The notes: generated by a model not told the origin, from the letters alone. 64,000 nucleotides of DNA from Gautieria morchelliformis (GCA_015179125.1 WHVA01000034.1:310001-374000); one strand, 5' to 3'. Positions 44,598-57,827 are shown, counted from the first letter of the stretch. Translations and numbers: made by a program.

Positions 44598-47500
44598 AAG
44601 CCTGAATATCGATCGATCCCGGCCATGTGCACCCGCAATCGTAGCTTACGTAACAAGCTTTGTATTGAGATGCCATGTCATTTGGAACCACTCCCATCCA
44701 CATCCAACGCTAAAGCCCTGTCAGACCCTATACACGAGGCACGAGTGCTTGTGGCATGCGTGGCCGCTGTGGCCGACGCAAGCCCGCATGGCGACCTGCA
44801 GGCCAATGGTGGAGGTAGCCCGCCCGTCCCATCGAAGGTGTGTCTACGTCCAGCCTTCCTATTGTCACACTCTTCATCCTTGCTCTGAATTTTCATTATC
44901 TACGTCGCAGTTGCGGGGAACGCACGGAGGTCTCGTGCAGGAGGCCTGTCGAGCGCGAGTTCCTCACGCACCCGTTGTTCGTCGAGCGTGCATACCCCGC
45001 CTCGGAGTCGGACAGATCGAGTCCAATGGATATGTCTGGCATCACAAGTGCAATATAACAACAACATTTTCATTTTGTTTTTAATTTTTTAATAATAGCA
45101 ACTGCCGCAGTGCTCGCGTAGGCTTCGTGCGCTCCCTGATTACCGCGTGGCGAAGCTAAGGCCACTACCGAATGAACTATACGCCGTGCGCCGCGTCCGA
45201 CACGGTCTACGAACTACTGCACCATTCTAGGCAACGCGTGCGCATTCATCTTTCCGGGAAACGGACAGAAGGTCACGTATGCCTCGTCACGGGGCCATAC
45301 CATACCTAGACACACCAAAAATCACGCCCCATGAGCAGATATTGTACTCTACTCGTGTACGCCTTCCTTATGAAAACGCACGCGCCGCTGCTCGACCTCA
45401 ACTCACGTATCTTCGAAAAGTATGTAATGCCCGACATGGCCTTTCTCCCCCGCCCCCTCCCCCCCCACCTCCTCTCCCGCAGGCGCCGTAACGTTGGAGC
45501 TCCACCCCGCAGATCAGATCTCTCGATATCCTTCTCTGTCTCTCCGTCTCATTCGATGCTGATTGGTGCTGCGCCACCACGTTGGCTGTGCGTCTAGGAA
45601 CGAATACATTATACCGCACAGACAACCAGCGCACGAGAAGGGGGAGAGGGGGGACGGCATATTTTGGGGGAAACGTTTGAGAAGGATTGGACGCTCAGCG
45701 AGGACTGGCGTCCCGACAGGGACCTCGAATTACGGTGTTGTGGGTCGTAGGGAACTGTTCGGTTCTGTTCCGGCCTTAGCTTTGGCCAAGGGTGCCCCAC
45801 ATCGTCATAGTCCGGCAACCAGAAACAGAACAGAGTGAGCACGGACAGGGATAGGGTATGCCACAACGAATACCCACTCCCTCCCCCTCCCATCCCATGG
45901 ACATATGCTCCTCCGCCGGCTACACAAATCCCAGGCGGGCATATGTCCTGTTCTGCAGGATCTGGTCCCTGTTAAGCGTCATTAGGGGAGTTCTGAAAAC
46001 GGCTTGGAGGCCATACGTTTGGGGCATGCGCGCGAACCGGATGGTGGTAGTGGTGCCGCACGTTTACTGTAATAGCGTCGATCCCGGTGGGAGCCTGCCC
46101 CTGTGGAAAGGAGACACCCAGACAAGACGACCCACTGACCAGTGACATCACGATCAGGATCTTGGCCACGGAATCTGGATCAAAGCACTACCATTTTATG
46201 TTGATGTCGACGTTGTTCTGCCGCGTTATCGTCTCTTATTGTTGTGACGTCGCGTCCTCTCGTGCTGTGCTCGTTGGTTTGCCGTCGTCCATCTCGGCCT
46301 ATCCTGTCGTATATCCCTCAACTCCCGCTAACACGTAAATCATAATCCTGCAGGAACGACCGTCCGCCCCCGCGCGCCCCCGCGTCGCGCGTGATGCGTG
46401 TATCATGCGCTGCGGTGCACTCGTGTGGTCCGACACTGCGAGCGCCTCAAGGAAACCAGCGCCGTCCATATATTGTGTCTGTCTCATGCTGCTCGTGTTA
46501 GCTCAGGCGTCAGTGTCACATGTTTGTCTGGCGCTCGCCCTTGCCAACATTCTGATTTGCCCACGCACGACGAAATCTCTATTCGGCCAGATTCGCCAGT
46601 ATCCGGTCGATAACGCTATGCAACCAAATACTGCGAAACTCGATGAAGTGAATCTGGGTAATGTTGCTTACATTGTTTTACTGTGGATCCATCCAGGTTA
46701 GCTTGTTACTGGTGTTCCAAGTGGGCTCACATTAAGATTCACGACAGCGGATGACTGCAAAAGCATACCAGAGGTCCAATACCGTATATTCGTTTTAGGT
46801 CGCGTTGCCTTCACACTAATATATCGTACCAAGTTAGAATTCCAAGCACGTCGCAGATCACCTCAGTAGCTTCCCGGTCTATATCACCGTCACACATGAT
46901 ACCCCGAGTGCCAATATCGCGGATACCATGTCAGGGTGCTCCATCTGAAATTCGATGATCTCGTCATACGACCTCTTCCCACGTCGCACATGACATTTTG
47001 CCAAAATGAGAATCGACGCGTGGCCCCATACAGTATCCAGCAACATTGACACGAGCTGATACCTCTGCCGAGATCATCCAGCATCGCTATAGAATTACAG
47101 CCACATGCATGGCGTTGAGCTGGCCAGGCTAGATCTCTTATATCGTCTCATCTCACTTCCTCTTCAAAGGCAACACACTGGAGAAGCGCCATCTTAATAT
47201 ACACCAGTGAGCCTGTCGTAGTTGGTTGGTGTTGTGCTGACACGGCACTGTGAGTCGCCAATGAGTGCCAAGTGTGCTTACATGACGAAAAGTTTTAAAT
47301 GGATCTTGGCGACCATTCCGCCAAGGCAAATGGTATGTAATAACCAACTCCTGGCGAGAAGCCCTGCCTCAATTACTCGCTCGAGCGGCTAACTATATCT
47401 GATGCTTCTACGTTGTATTGCTACCCTTAAGCCTTTTACATCCAATGTTCGTTTATCAGACCCCCCCGCCCTGTAATTGTGCCATGCTTCGGCACTGATA

Positions 47501-47641
47501 TAGGAGCTATGAATATCTCTTGACCTGGCAGCCCCATGGCCAGAATATTATATAGACACCTTCCGCGGTCTGCTACTCCAACCCCACATCGCTACGGAAA
47601 ACTTAGTCCCTCGTCTGCATCCCAGTTTTCGTTCTTGTACC
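44598..47641. other. Left part of block B, no gene recognised
   Basis: This sequence pairs with 1187-3080 up to 46866; the rest, 46867-47641, is unique to B and should contain the promoter of the DUF6533 gene. A TATATAGA-type box lies about 90 bases upstream of the ATG at 47642. No other coding region is supported. Confidence 0.45.
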
Positions 47642-49433
47642 ATGGCTCAGGCGGAGCCCTCGGCTATTATCCAGATACTATCAGACAAGTACGTGCTTAC
47701 AACATTGTGTGAGCCGAAGAAGAACTTACCTGAACCAGCTTTGCGGTCACCTACGTAACCTTCGCAGCCTTTGGTATGTGTACATGTTCCCTGTCTAATT
47801 CCACAATTTACATTGCTTGTTCCACAGCACTGCTTGCCTTCGACACGCTTCTCACATTGCCATCTGAGATCACGCACGTTTGGCGCAAGACCATCAAAAT
47901 CGGCCCCATTCTCTATTTACTCACTCGTTACCTGCCCTTGGGTTTGCTTCTTGTTGACACATATCTCTATTTATCTAACATGTCCCTTGGGGTGATTACT
48001 ACCGTTCTCACGCGTAACACCCTTACTGAATGTAATGAGTATCTAGTATGACTTTCATTCCTTACGAAGAAACAACCTAGAGACTCATATGTTTGAAGGA
48101 AATGTAAACATATGCTTGCTCTACGTGATGCTTTGGGTGTTCCTGCTCTGATTGGAATACAGGGTGAGTGATAATACCTATATATTTCTTAATTAGAATT
48201 ATTAACACAATTTACCTATTTAGGGCTTCTGCTAGCTCGCACCTATGCTATTTCCTTTCAGAATCAAAGAGTTTTGGGTGTTCTTGGGCTGCTTATTCTT
48301 GGTGGTATTATCACTCAAGTGGTATGTGCCTGTCCAGACTTTACATAAATAACATAAAAAAAATTTTCATTTCACTGGATATAGTATCAGTTTGTTTTGG
48401 ACAAGTGCAATCTCACTGGTTCACAACTTAATAAATTGAATTTTTCGGTATGGACTAGGACTTTCTACTTAGATTTATACTAAAAAATTCTCCAGGTGTA
48501 AGATATAGATGCCTGGACTTCCAATCTGCCTCTGAATACCTTTGACAGGGTCTACTATCAATGGTGTTGCTGTAATCCTTTTTGACACTGGAGTTGTGGT
48601 GGTAACCATTCAGAGCTCAATGGAAACCCTGAAGCTTTGGCAGAAAGGTGTAATTCAAGATACAAAGTCACTCATTCATCTAGTGATTTACCAAGGTAAG
48701 TATACAACATATGGCTTATATCTGTGGATATATCACTAATCCACAGGTAAGGCTTTGTCAGATATATGTATGGAATATTGTTCCTATGATATTTCATATA
48801 TCTGATTCATATTCAGATTTGTGCTTACAACTACTTTGGCTTATACTATCACAAGCAATGTATGGTTACTTATAAATCTGTTGAGCTTCAGAGTTTACTT
48901 GGTGTTATCTCACAATTCAGACATTAAGGGTATGTAAGGTATTGATGATGGTATTAAATGGCTAATATCGGCTCCTTTGTGGTATAAAGCCAAGCCTTGC
49001 TGTCCTCTTAAATCCTTTTCAGAACAGGTATATTCTCCTCAAGTTAAGAAGAAAGCCATGACTGTACTAACAGTGCACAAACAGCTTGTCAGTAATTATC
49101 ATCTGCCGCTTCCACCTCACTCTCCAAGAGAGACACAGTCAACTTCACAGCCCCTCATTACCTACTCTCTCATTCTCCACCTTTGAAGCTGCCAGACAAA
49201 GCATTCACAATGCCATAGTGGCTGAATTTGGGAACCCACCCTTCAGCCAGGCTTCTAGTGCTGAGGCCTTGGAGGATGGTGTGGCTGTTCAGGAAAGCCA
49301 GCATGAAGAGGCTGGGCCTGCTGGGATAGAGTTGGATGAGTTTCCTTGGGCAACGGGATATCCTGGAGATGTAGAAATGGCAGGGCCTATTGTCTCCAGT
49401 GAGCAGTTAGTGTCTCCTTCAGGCACTGGTTAA
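47642..49433 (+). CDS. DUF6533-type multi-pass membrane protein
   Basis: Exons 1-5 join in phase: 47642-47688, 47739-47773, 47828-48038, 48099-48163, 48224-48321. They encode FAVTYVTFAAFALLAFDTLL, then TLPSEITHVWRKTIKIGPIL, then LLTRYLPLGLLLVDTYLY: the aromatic, TLPxE, W(R/K) and (N/T)RY pattern of the DUF6533 domain common in basidiomycetes. Exon 5 gives GLLLARTYAI and LGVLGLLILGGII, more membrane segments. A later exon holds VAVILFDTGVVVVTI and SLIHLVIY, then a hydrophobic exon (about 48819-48920), and finally 49086-49433 with VIIICRFHLTL and a soluble acidic tail. Exon limits between 48322 and 49086 are uncertain. The function of the family is unknown, and a membrane location is expected. 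The 5'-truncated copy is at 3081-3981. Confidence 0.72.
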
Positions 49434-52050
49434 TGGCTTGGTAGCATCCAGAAGAACAGCACACTTGGATGACAGCATCAAAGCTAATGCATCATAACTG
49501 AAATCCCAATACAAATGCCCCAGCTGTCAAGATGCAGAGGCTTCATTAACTATCCTGTTCTCACCTTTCCAATCTACCAATCTATTGCAGTGCTCTGCAA
49601 TTAGTTGCCATAGAATATATGGCTATCTACACCCTCTGCCCACCCATAATGTCAGAAAACCATTATATATGCTATGATTCTTCAAATTTGACTGTGTTTG
49701 TAATTTATTATAACTTCATGAAAATATTGATCATCCATTTTTGCTATGAGTGAGTGCACTGTGTGAAGATTCCTTGGCTTTGGTACTTGCTTGGGAACCC
49801 TTGGGTTTTCTTGGCTTTCCTCAGTTTCCCTTCATACTTGTCCATCACCCCTGATTCCCCTTATTAGTTAGGTTCCCATATATTCATCCCTTCATTCCTC
49901 TTGTCCACTAGTTCTGGTCATTGATGTCCCTGACCCTGCATCCTGCTTTACTATATAAACCCCCCAATCCTGTATGCTAGTTCCTCAGTTCAGATATCGA
50001 CTTAGCTCCTCATACACTAAGCTCTCCTGTCTGATATTGATTCTGATCCTTGGCTTAAAGCTGAACCATGTTCTTGAAATTAGAGGGGAACACTGAGTGG
50101 GTGCAACCTGCAAAGTTGAAGCCAAGCCCTCAGTTCCAAACCTCGGCTTGACTCTTAGAGCTGAGTCTCAGTATGACATACCATATTAACATGGGTGGGC
50201 ATGCTGCAGAGCAAGGAAAAATAAGGAAGACCACCACAGGAGACTCCATTTATGAGCCAGCAAGAGGGTATAACATGATAGGAATCTGCACACCTGCGGT
50301 TGGAAATATGTATTCATCCTTGAAAGATCTTCATTGCCTGTCAAAAATTACAGCCCTCCTGAGAGCACAAGATGCCATAAAATTATGTTTACCATGATAC
50401 CCAAGACATGTATAATGGTAATAATGGGAATGCAGTGAGATCCACTTGCAGCATCCTTTATGTATGTACCACTTGCAAAGCAGGTACATGAAGATTGAAG
50501 CTTGAAGGCACATCTTTACTATAGTATTTAGCCCAAACATTCACTTGTGGGTTGCATCAGTGAAACTGGGCCTCGCATGTTGAGTTAAGGTTGTCATGTC
50601 AGACTAGTGGCAGTTCACCACAATTTGGCTGCACTTGACTCATGGTGGGCAAGGATGAGAAAACACTATTTCAAATTTGACCACAAAACACTCAAAAAGA
50701 ATGAAATTTGATGGGTGCACATCATGCAACTATGACAGCCATCCCAATTCCTGATGCATCACACCAACCTGAAGTGGCAGGAAACCCTGCAAAGCTGTCA
50801 AAAATTTGGCCACCTTGAAAAGCCATGGGAAAATTCCAGAAAAATCGGTTTTCAACATATTCTGAGCATGAGGTGCTCAATCTATTTCTGAAATCAGTTT
50901 GGCAGAGAAAAGTTGCAATCTCAAAATACAAAGTTTCTCATGTTTGGTTGTCTGCAACTATATATACAATCGAGTCATGCACCTAAGGTGGAGGGGATCC
51001 AAAGAGAATTGGGTGAGGATCCCCTTACCTAAGTGCCAACTATATAGGTCCTACTGGTCCTGACATAGGCAACATGATGAAAGGGAAACAATGAAAGAAG
51101 GAATGAAGGCAATAAAAGGGGATGAGGGTTGTCACCTGACAGGAAGATACTCCAAGGTCCAAGGACAGGGTCAAACAGAAGGTGACACCTTTGGAGGAGA
51201 CGGGAATGATACTGAACACAAAGCTTGCAAAGTGGTGGGTGGTGAAGGCCAAAAACATGTGCTGCCTTGAGGTGCAGAAGGTGGGTGATAAGAGGGTGCA
51301 CAAGAAGTGGAAGATCTGGATGCAGAACTGCAGGAGGGCAATTGCAGCTCTTGTGTCCAAAAAGGGGTCTCCTGCATCTGGAAGCTCAGTGGAAAAGGAT
51401 CTGCATATGAGAGGTGCTGAGAGCAGAAGACACTCTGCTTGGTTGAGGGGCTCACAGCACACTTGGGCCAGAAGAAGAGGTGGACCAGTGAATACAAATA
51501 TCTGTCAGAAGGGACTTCAAAACTTGGAGTCCCACAAATCTGGTGGTGCCCAAGAAGGGGGTAGAAGTGGTGCGGCAGGAAGGCAGGTAGTGGTCTTGGG
51601 GGGGATTCAGGCTTGACCTTTCTTTGGTCTCATCCCCACTCTTGGAAGTCACCATGTGCTTGCGGGAGTCAGTTGATAAGGAGGAGGAGATGCTGAGTTT
51701 AATGGACTGGCTGTTTCACGTGGTCAGGGTGAGCATGCTGGCAATAGAGACCCTTGGATCACGTTGTCACTGAGAAGTGGTGGGGAAAGAAGTCAGAGGA
51801 GAGCTCACAGCACTAGAGACATGGAAAAATTTCCTGACTTTGAAAATCAACTGAAGATATTCCACATTTCTTCAAAATTTCCCCATTCAGGAAATTGGAT
51901 GAGAATTTAATGTTTTGTCAGAGTTTTTTGGCTGCAGGAAATTCAAAATTGCAAAATTATCACCTAAAAATCTTCAAGAAATGTTCAGGCAACATTGAAA
52001 CTAAATATCTAATAAAATTTCCCCACCGTGCAGAGGATAGTCGCAATCGA
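49434..52050. other. Right part of block B, unrecognised
   Basis: It is conserved with 3982-7549. It holds the TATA-box region (TATATAAA near 49953) and two small frames paired with copy A: 50173-50397 and 51182-51616. The second is longer here (144 codons, basic, residues such as KLAKWWVVKAKNM) than in A. No family is recognised. Confidence 0.4.
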
Positions 52051-52065
52051 TGTCACGGGCTTTCC

Positions 52066-52545
52066 TGTAAGGGCAACCCTGGCTAGTTGTGGAGACCTCA
52101 CTACCACACAACTGACAAGGGGAAATCCAAAGTCTGTATAAATGAACAGAGCATACAAGAGAGGGGATTCTCACCTGACAAGGGGAAATCCAAAGAGAAA
52201 AGTCTAAGGACCCCCAATGTCAGCGAGCCCGTATTATACTACGCTGCGCAGCCAGGGACAACACTTGGCACCCGCCATCAACCCTGCATCCCCCTGACCC
52301 TTGATCGACCCTTGATGCCACCTATTATGCGAGTCGCTTGATTTCCGACACTGTTCCGGGGCGGAAGTCGGAAATTGGAGTGGAACTGGCAAGGCGAACG
52401 GAACTGGTGGAAGTTCTCCCAGAAGCGGAATCGTTCCCGAAAGCGGATGCGGAGATGGAATCGGAACCGGAAGCGGAGTCGGAAATGGAGTCGGAACTGG
52501 GTGTGGTGTCGGAACTGGAAATGGAAAACAGGGTGTCCCCTGACA
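52066..52545 (-). repeat. Gypsy-2 3' LTR
   Basis: This 480-bp LTR lies at the left end in plus coordinates. The pol frame runs about 70 codons into it before stopping at 52325. The LTR therefore encodes the Ser/Asp-rich C-terminus of the polyprotein. Confidence 0.9.
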
Positions 52546-53430
52546 TCACCCCCTCTCTAGCGTGCTGCGTCCTCGAAGCACGGGACACGAGGGATTGAAA
52601 TGCCAACGAGCGGATCCGGCGAGGGGCACCGGGATGTGTCCTATAGAACTCCCCGAGCTTGTCCGGGGCGGAAACATCTTGCTCCGGGACCCACGAATTC
52701 TCTTCGTACCCATACCCTTCCCATTTCACGAGGAATTGGAGTCGTCCTCGCACAAACCGGCTGTCCAGGATCCGTTCCACCACATAGTGCTCCTCCCCAT
52801 CTACAATCTCTGGCAGAGGTGGCGGATGAGCCTTCCGACCTGGAATTGGGTCCTCAAGCATAGGGAGTAACTTCACCACGTTGAAGACGGGGTGGAGGCG
52901 GGACATGGACATCGGAAGTCGCAGGCGGTATGCATTCCGTCCAACCCTCCGCGTCACTGTGAAGGGCCCAAGGTAGCGGTGGGCAAGCTTCTGTGAAGGG
53001 CGTGTGGTGCGGATGTCACTTGCATCTAGATACACCTTGTCTCCAACTTGGTACTCTGGGGCAGGAACCCGGCGTTGGTTGTAGTACCTCGCCATGTCAT
53101 CCTTGGCCTTTGCAAGGGCTGACTTGGCTTCCGAAAGGGTGGAGTCCATGCGGTCTCGGAACTCATTGACCGTCTCGAGTCGGGACTCAGCCTGGCGTGG
53201 TTCGAAGCCCATCCGCGGGTGTCGTCCGGAGTCGAGCATGAAGGGAGTCTGTTGTGTGGCGGAATGGACATGGTTGTTGTATTGGAATTCCGCCAGCGGA
53301 AGTAATTCATCCCAGTCGTCCTGCCTCTCATTGACAAAGAGGCGGAGATATTGCTCCAACTCCTGATTGACCCGTTCCGTCTGTCCGTCACCCTGCGGAT
53401 GGTACGCCGTGGTGGTAGCTAGTTTATGCC
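52325..53430 (-). pseudogene. Gypsy-2 integrase C-terminal part and chromodomain
   Basis: After a one-base deletion near 53430 the frame carries TAYHPQGDGQTERVNQELEQ, the last part of the integrase core including the catalytic Glu region. It continues with LLPLAEFQYNN, the GPFTVTRRVG (GPY/F) module and a chromodomain (FLVKWEGYGYEENSWVPEQD). The tail is rich in Ser and Asp (SISSSDT-type repeats) and is encoded by the 3' LTR. The stop lies inside the LTR at 52325. Confidence 0.9.
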
Positions 53431-53478
53431 GAGCAGGCGGTAGAGCTCCCGAGTCAGTTCCGCGACAAACTGCGGACC

Positions 53479-56457
53479 TCAGTCGGAAACAACTTGCTTC
53501 GGGAGCCCATGCAACTTCCAGACATGGGCAAGGAACAGGCGGGCCGCTCCGAGGGCTGTGATCGTCGTGTGCGTCGGAATGAAGTGGGACACCTTGCTTA
53601 CCGAATCCACGACGTTCATGATCGCGTCGTAGCCATGAGACTCTGGGAGTTCAACAATGAAGTCGACGCTGATGGTGTCCCAGCGGGATTCGGGAATCGG
53701 GAGCGGAACAAGTTCTCCGACGGGTGGATGTCGTTGCGCTTTGGTTCGGAGACAAAGGTCACATGTCTTCACGTACTGTCCAATGTAGCGGGACATCTGA
53801 GGCCACCAGTAATTCCGAGCCACTAACTCCAGCGTCTTCCACCTGCCAGCATGCCCAGCGACCCGTGTGTCATGGTGCTGGGACACGATGCGGCGGCGGA
53901 GGTCCGCCCCATCTGGAACGTAGACCTTGCCTCTGAAGTGGAGCAGCCCATCCCGTTCCGACCATTCCGCTGCCCGTACAGACCGTGAGTGCCCTTTCCG
54001 AAGTTCCTCCACTGCCTTCACCACCGACTCCTCCTTCTCTCCATTCCGATACTGTCTCCGGATGTCCCGGAGCATTTCCGCTTCCGCTCCAACTGCAGTC
54101 ACTCCTTCTAGGGCGCGGATTGCAAAGAGACTTGGGCGGAGCAGTGTCATATCCGCATTGTCTCCGCTTCCGCTTCCATGATCCGCACGGCGGGATAGGG
54201 CATCGGGCTTGCCCATGGTGCGGCCGGGGCGGTGGTGGAGCATGAAGTCAAACCGGGACAGGTGTAGGGACCACCGTGCTTGTCGTCGGTTCAACTTCTT
54301 AGACGTGCGGAAATACTCAAGGTTCTTGTGGTCTGTCCAGATCTCAAATGGGCATAGAGCACCCTCGAGGAAGTGTCGCCACTCCTCCAGCGCTCGGATG
54401 ATTGCCAGCATCTCCTTGTCATGGATCTCGTAGTTCCGCTCGACCGGACTGAGACTCTTAGAGAAGAAGGCAATCGGATGCCACCCCCCACCTTCTTCCG
54501 ATGACTGTTGCGACAAGACCGCTCCGGTAGCTGCGTCGGAAGAATCCGCCTCCACTCGGTAAGGGCGAGAGTCGTCGGGAAAGATCAGGACCGGGGCGGA
54601 AGTGATCAGCTCTTTGAGTTTGTCAAAGGAGGCCCGTTCCGGCTCTCCCCACCGCCATCCAACCTCCTTCTTGGTGAGGTCGAAGAGGGCACGGGCGTGG
54701 CAGGAGAAGTCCTTGATGAACCGCCGGTAGAAATTGACAAACCCAATGAAGGACTGGACTTCCTTCTTGTTCCGCGGCACCGGCCAATCCGACACACCGG
54801 AAACCTTGACGGGGTCCATTTCCACCTTTCCTTCCGACACGATCACCCCAAGATACTCTATCCGCGTCCGCTCAAATTCGCACTTTTCCGGCTTGAGACA
54901 CAGGTTGTACTCCCGGAGTCGTTCCAGCACTCTCCGCACGACTTCCCGATGTTCGGACATTGTTTTTGTGAAGATGAGGATGTCATCGAGGTAGACGCAG
55001 ACAACCCCTTCTGCTATCATGTCACGGAAAATGTCATTCATCATTGTCTGGAACGTGGCAGGACTGTTGGTGAGGCCAAAGAACATGACCTGTGGCTCAA
55101 AGAGTCCTCGGTTGGTGCGGAATGCGGCCTTCCACTCATCTCCCTCCCGGATCCGGACATTATTGAAGCCCCAGCGGACATCCAGCTTGGTGAAGTACTT
55201 CGCCCCGCGGAGTTGTGTGATCAATTCGGAAATGAGCGGAATGGGGTACCGGTTCTTGATCGTGATCGCATTCAAGGCCCGGTAATCCTGCACAAGTCTG
55301 AGCGAGCCGTCCTTCTTCTTGATGAAGAACACCGGAGATGCCATGGGTGACTTGGAGGGGCGGATCCTCCCTGTACGGAGATTTTCCGCAAGGAATGCAT
55401 CGAGCTCTACCTGCTCCTTGGGTGACAGCGGGTAGACCTTGCAGTTGGTGGGCTTCGACCCAGGCTCCAACTCGATGGCATGGTCCCACAGTTTCCGCGG
55501 AGGCAGGGCATCAAACGACTCCTTGGAGAAGACGTCCTCAAACTCCCGCAGGTACTCCGGAATTTCCGCCTCCACTCTATCATACCTCTTAGAGGCTTCA
55601 GCAAGGCGTTGCGAAATATTTCCGGTGGCGCGGATGTGTTCCGCCTCCGGCGGAAGGTTTACGTACAGCAAGCGCTCCCCTTCCGTCAGAGGTCTTCCAG
55701 GCCGAGTCGGATGACGTCGGAATCGGAATTGGAATGGAAGTGGATCCGGGTCAAATTCCGCTTCCGAGTCTTCTTCTGCAAGCAGTGGATGGGGGCCGGA
55801 ACGACATGTCTGTATGAGCCGTTCGGTCTTCCGCTGCTCCTGGTGCTCCTTCCGCACTTCCGACCGGCACATGTGACACTTGGCTGGACATCGACTCATC
55901 AGTACCTTCCGAGTCTGCCAATTGATCTCCGGGTTGTGCTCTTGAAGCCAGGTAAACCCAAGGATGATGTCTTGCTTCCCCAGGCTGGTGACAGCGAAGG
56001 AAGTGCGTTCCGAGTGTCCATCGTAGCGGAGAATTGTGTCCACTATCTCCGTGATGGACCCTGCCTCATTGGGGCTTCCATCCACATTGAACACCGGGAT
56101 TGCACGTTGCAACTTCCGCGTCGTCAGTCGGTTCCGTTCCACATAGTCCCGGTCCATAAACTGACCAGTGGCCCCGCAATCGACAAGGGCGGGTCCGGAT
56201 TTGACTTCCGCCGTATCTGTCGTCTGGATCTCTACCTTAATGACTAGTGACTTGGGGCCAGGGGTGGCAGCAACGACATAGCGCTTCGGAAGGCGTCTCT
56301 CCCAAGGGCGGATGCGGGATAGACGGGGTGTCGGATTTGGCTTTTGTGTGACTTTATCCGGTGGGTCTGTATGAAGTGAGGGGAGTCGGGGCTTTTCATT
56401 CTCTACTTCAAGACAGGCAAACCGGTTATGTACAGGCAGCAGGGGCACACATCTCAC
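53479..56457 (-). pseudogene. Gypsy-2 pol: protease, reverse transcriptase, RNase H, integrase N-terminal part
   Basis: The frame opens at the gag stop, one base back. The protease motif is ALVDCGATGQFMD, with Cys where most relatives have Ser after the catalytic Asp. The frame runs through RT (FFIKKKDGSLRLVQDYR, LDVRWGFNNVRI, FFGLTNSPATFQ, VYLDDILIF), RNase H (EADSSDAATGAVLS, YEIHDKEMLAII) and integrase (HHDTRVAGHAG ... CDLCLR, ISVDFIVELPE). It ends at a TGA exactly where VSDRGPQF should read on; a CGA to TGA change explains it. All 990 codons are otherwise open. Confidence 0.92.
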
Positions 56458-57827
56458 CCGCTGCGCGTCACAAAATCCGACGCATCTTCCGCTTCCGATG
56501 CGCCATGTTCCGCATTTTCGGAAACTCCTTCCGCAGTAGGCACTCTGCTTATGTCCGCAAGTGCGAGGAACTCTGGAAGGAGCTCGAGTTTCTCCTCTGT
56601 GGTCATAAGCCGGATGTCAAATGCTTGGGGGCACTCGCGGGCATAGTGGCCTGGTTGTTGACATCGGAAGCAGGTGATAGTTCCGCGGCCTTTTCCGCGC
56701 ATGCGGTCAACATCCATCGGGGCAGGGCCACTCTTCGAGGGAGGAGGGCTATGGTTCCTAATAGGAGCGGGCGGAGAAAGCGTCGGAAATACTTTCCGCA
56801 TGGGAATGAATGCGCTTCCGGATTTTGGCACAGGTGGAGTAGGACGAGTGGAACTGCGCGTCATATTCCGGCTCGTCTCCACGAAGGCCTCATTTGCTTC
56901 CCTGTTCCGGGACACCCTCTGTGCAGCTTGGTACCACCCTTCCGGGTCATCAAAGTCCGGAGCTCCATCCCCAAGCAGCGCAACTTGGTTCTGGAGTGTC
57001 GGATCGAGTCCTCGTCGGAATTTGATGACGATCGTCTTGTCGTCATCATACTCCGCAAGGTCGATGAGCTCCTGGAAGCGATCGATATAGTCATCGACCG
57101 GATCCTTGGCCTGGTACCAGCTGGTCCCCTCGAGCTTCGTAAGGGCTGTGAGCTGCTCATTTTTTGGGCAGAACTGGTCGGAAAATGTTTTCTCGAAGGC
57201 GTCCCAGTCTCGGAAGTAGTTCCCCTTGCCCTTTGCTTCATGTCGGATCACCTTGTTTGCAAAACGGGATGCGCGGTCCGACTTGAAAAAGGACAATGCC
57301 CAGTGAATCCGAGCCTGGTCGTTCGGAAAGAGGTCTCCGACAATTGCGAAGTAGATGCTGCATGTGTTGAAGAATGCGCGTCCCTTCTCCCGATCTCCGT
57401 CAAAGTCCGCCGGAGTTGCGGGTTTGACCTTTGCTAACTTCGCGGACTTTCTCTCCTCCGCTAGTTCCGCTTTTCCGAAATCCGGATCATCCAACATTTC
57501 ATTTCCACCACCTTGTGGAATATCTAACTTAGCCAAAATCGCTTGTAAGGCTGTTTCAATCGCGTCGGTCTTCATCCGGTTCCGCGTCAATTCCTCCTCC
57601 ATATTCCGAAGACGATCGTCCGGATCCATGTCGGAAGGAGAAATGTGGGACGGGATTTCCGGGGTTGGGAGCTCGACGTAAGAAGAAGGGCTGTCGTACG
57701 CTGTGTGTGCGGAAGAGGTTGCGATCTCCGAGTCGCTGTCTCCGATTCCGAACGCACCTATGGCGGCTGCGACACGCAGTACGACCGCCGGTCCTCTATG
57801 GGAGAGACTTTTCTGCTGTAAGGGCAA
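56454..57827 (-). CDS. Gypsy-2 gag
   Basis: A 457-codon frame starts just inside the 5' LTR. A coiled-coil-like segment (LRNMEEELTRNRMKTDAIE) is followed by the retrotransposon gag domain (HWALSFFKSDRASRFA, WDAFEKTFSDQF, VDDYIDRFQELIDLA, IKFRRGLDP). A CX2CX4HX4C zinc knuckle (CFRCQQPGHYARECP) lies near residue 400. The TGA stop overlaps the pol frame in the arrangement GGGTGAGA, so pol is in the -1 frame and would need frameshifting or re-initiation. The frame is intact, and the gag at 32628-33733 is a close relative. Confidence 0.93.
   Translation of the reverse strand: MPLQQKSLSHRGPAVVLRVAAAIGAFGIGDSDSEIATSSAHTAYDSPSSYVELPTPEIPSHISPSDMDPDDRLRNMEEELTRNRMKTDAIETALQAILAKLDIPQGGGNEMLDDPDFGKAELAEERKSAKLAKVKPATPADFDGDREKGRAFFNTCSIYFAIVGDLFPNDQARIHWALSFFKSDRASRFANKVIRHEAKGKGNYFRDWDAFEKTFSDQFCPKNEQLTALTKLEGTSWYQAKDPVDDYIDRFQELIDLAEYDDDKTIVIKFRRGLDPTLQNQVALLGDGAPDFDDPEGWYQAAQRVSRNREANEAFVETSRNMTRSSTRPTPPVPKSGSAFIPMRKVFPTLSPPAPIRNHSPPPSKSGPAPMDVDRMRGKGRGTITCFRCQQPGHYARECPQAFDIRLMTTEEKLELLPEFLALADISRVPTAEGVSENAEHGASEAEDASDFVTRSG

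Larger units (their letters stand above)
44598..52050 (+). repeat. Block B: second copy of the large direct duplication
   Basis: It matches 1187-7549 in the same orientation and is the more complete copy. It keeps about 190 bases (near 46310-46500) and about 1.6 kb (46867-48471) that are missing from A. It lacks A's solo LTR and MITE. Its left edge lies about 125 bases after the last peroxidase exon, so it removed the peroxidase 3' end. Its right edge is 15 bases before the Gypsy-2 LTR. Confidence 0.8.
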
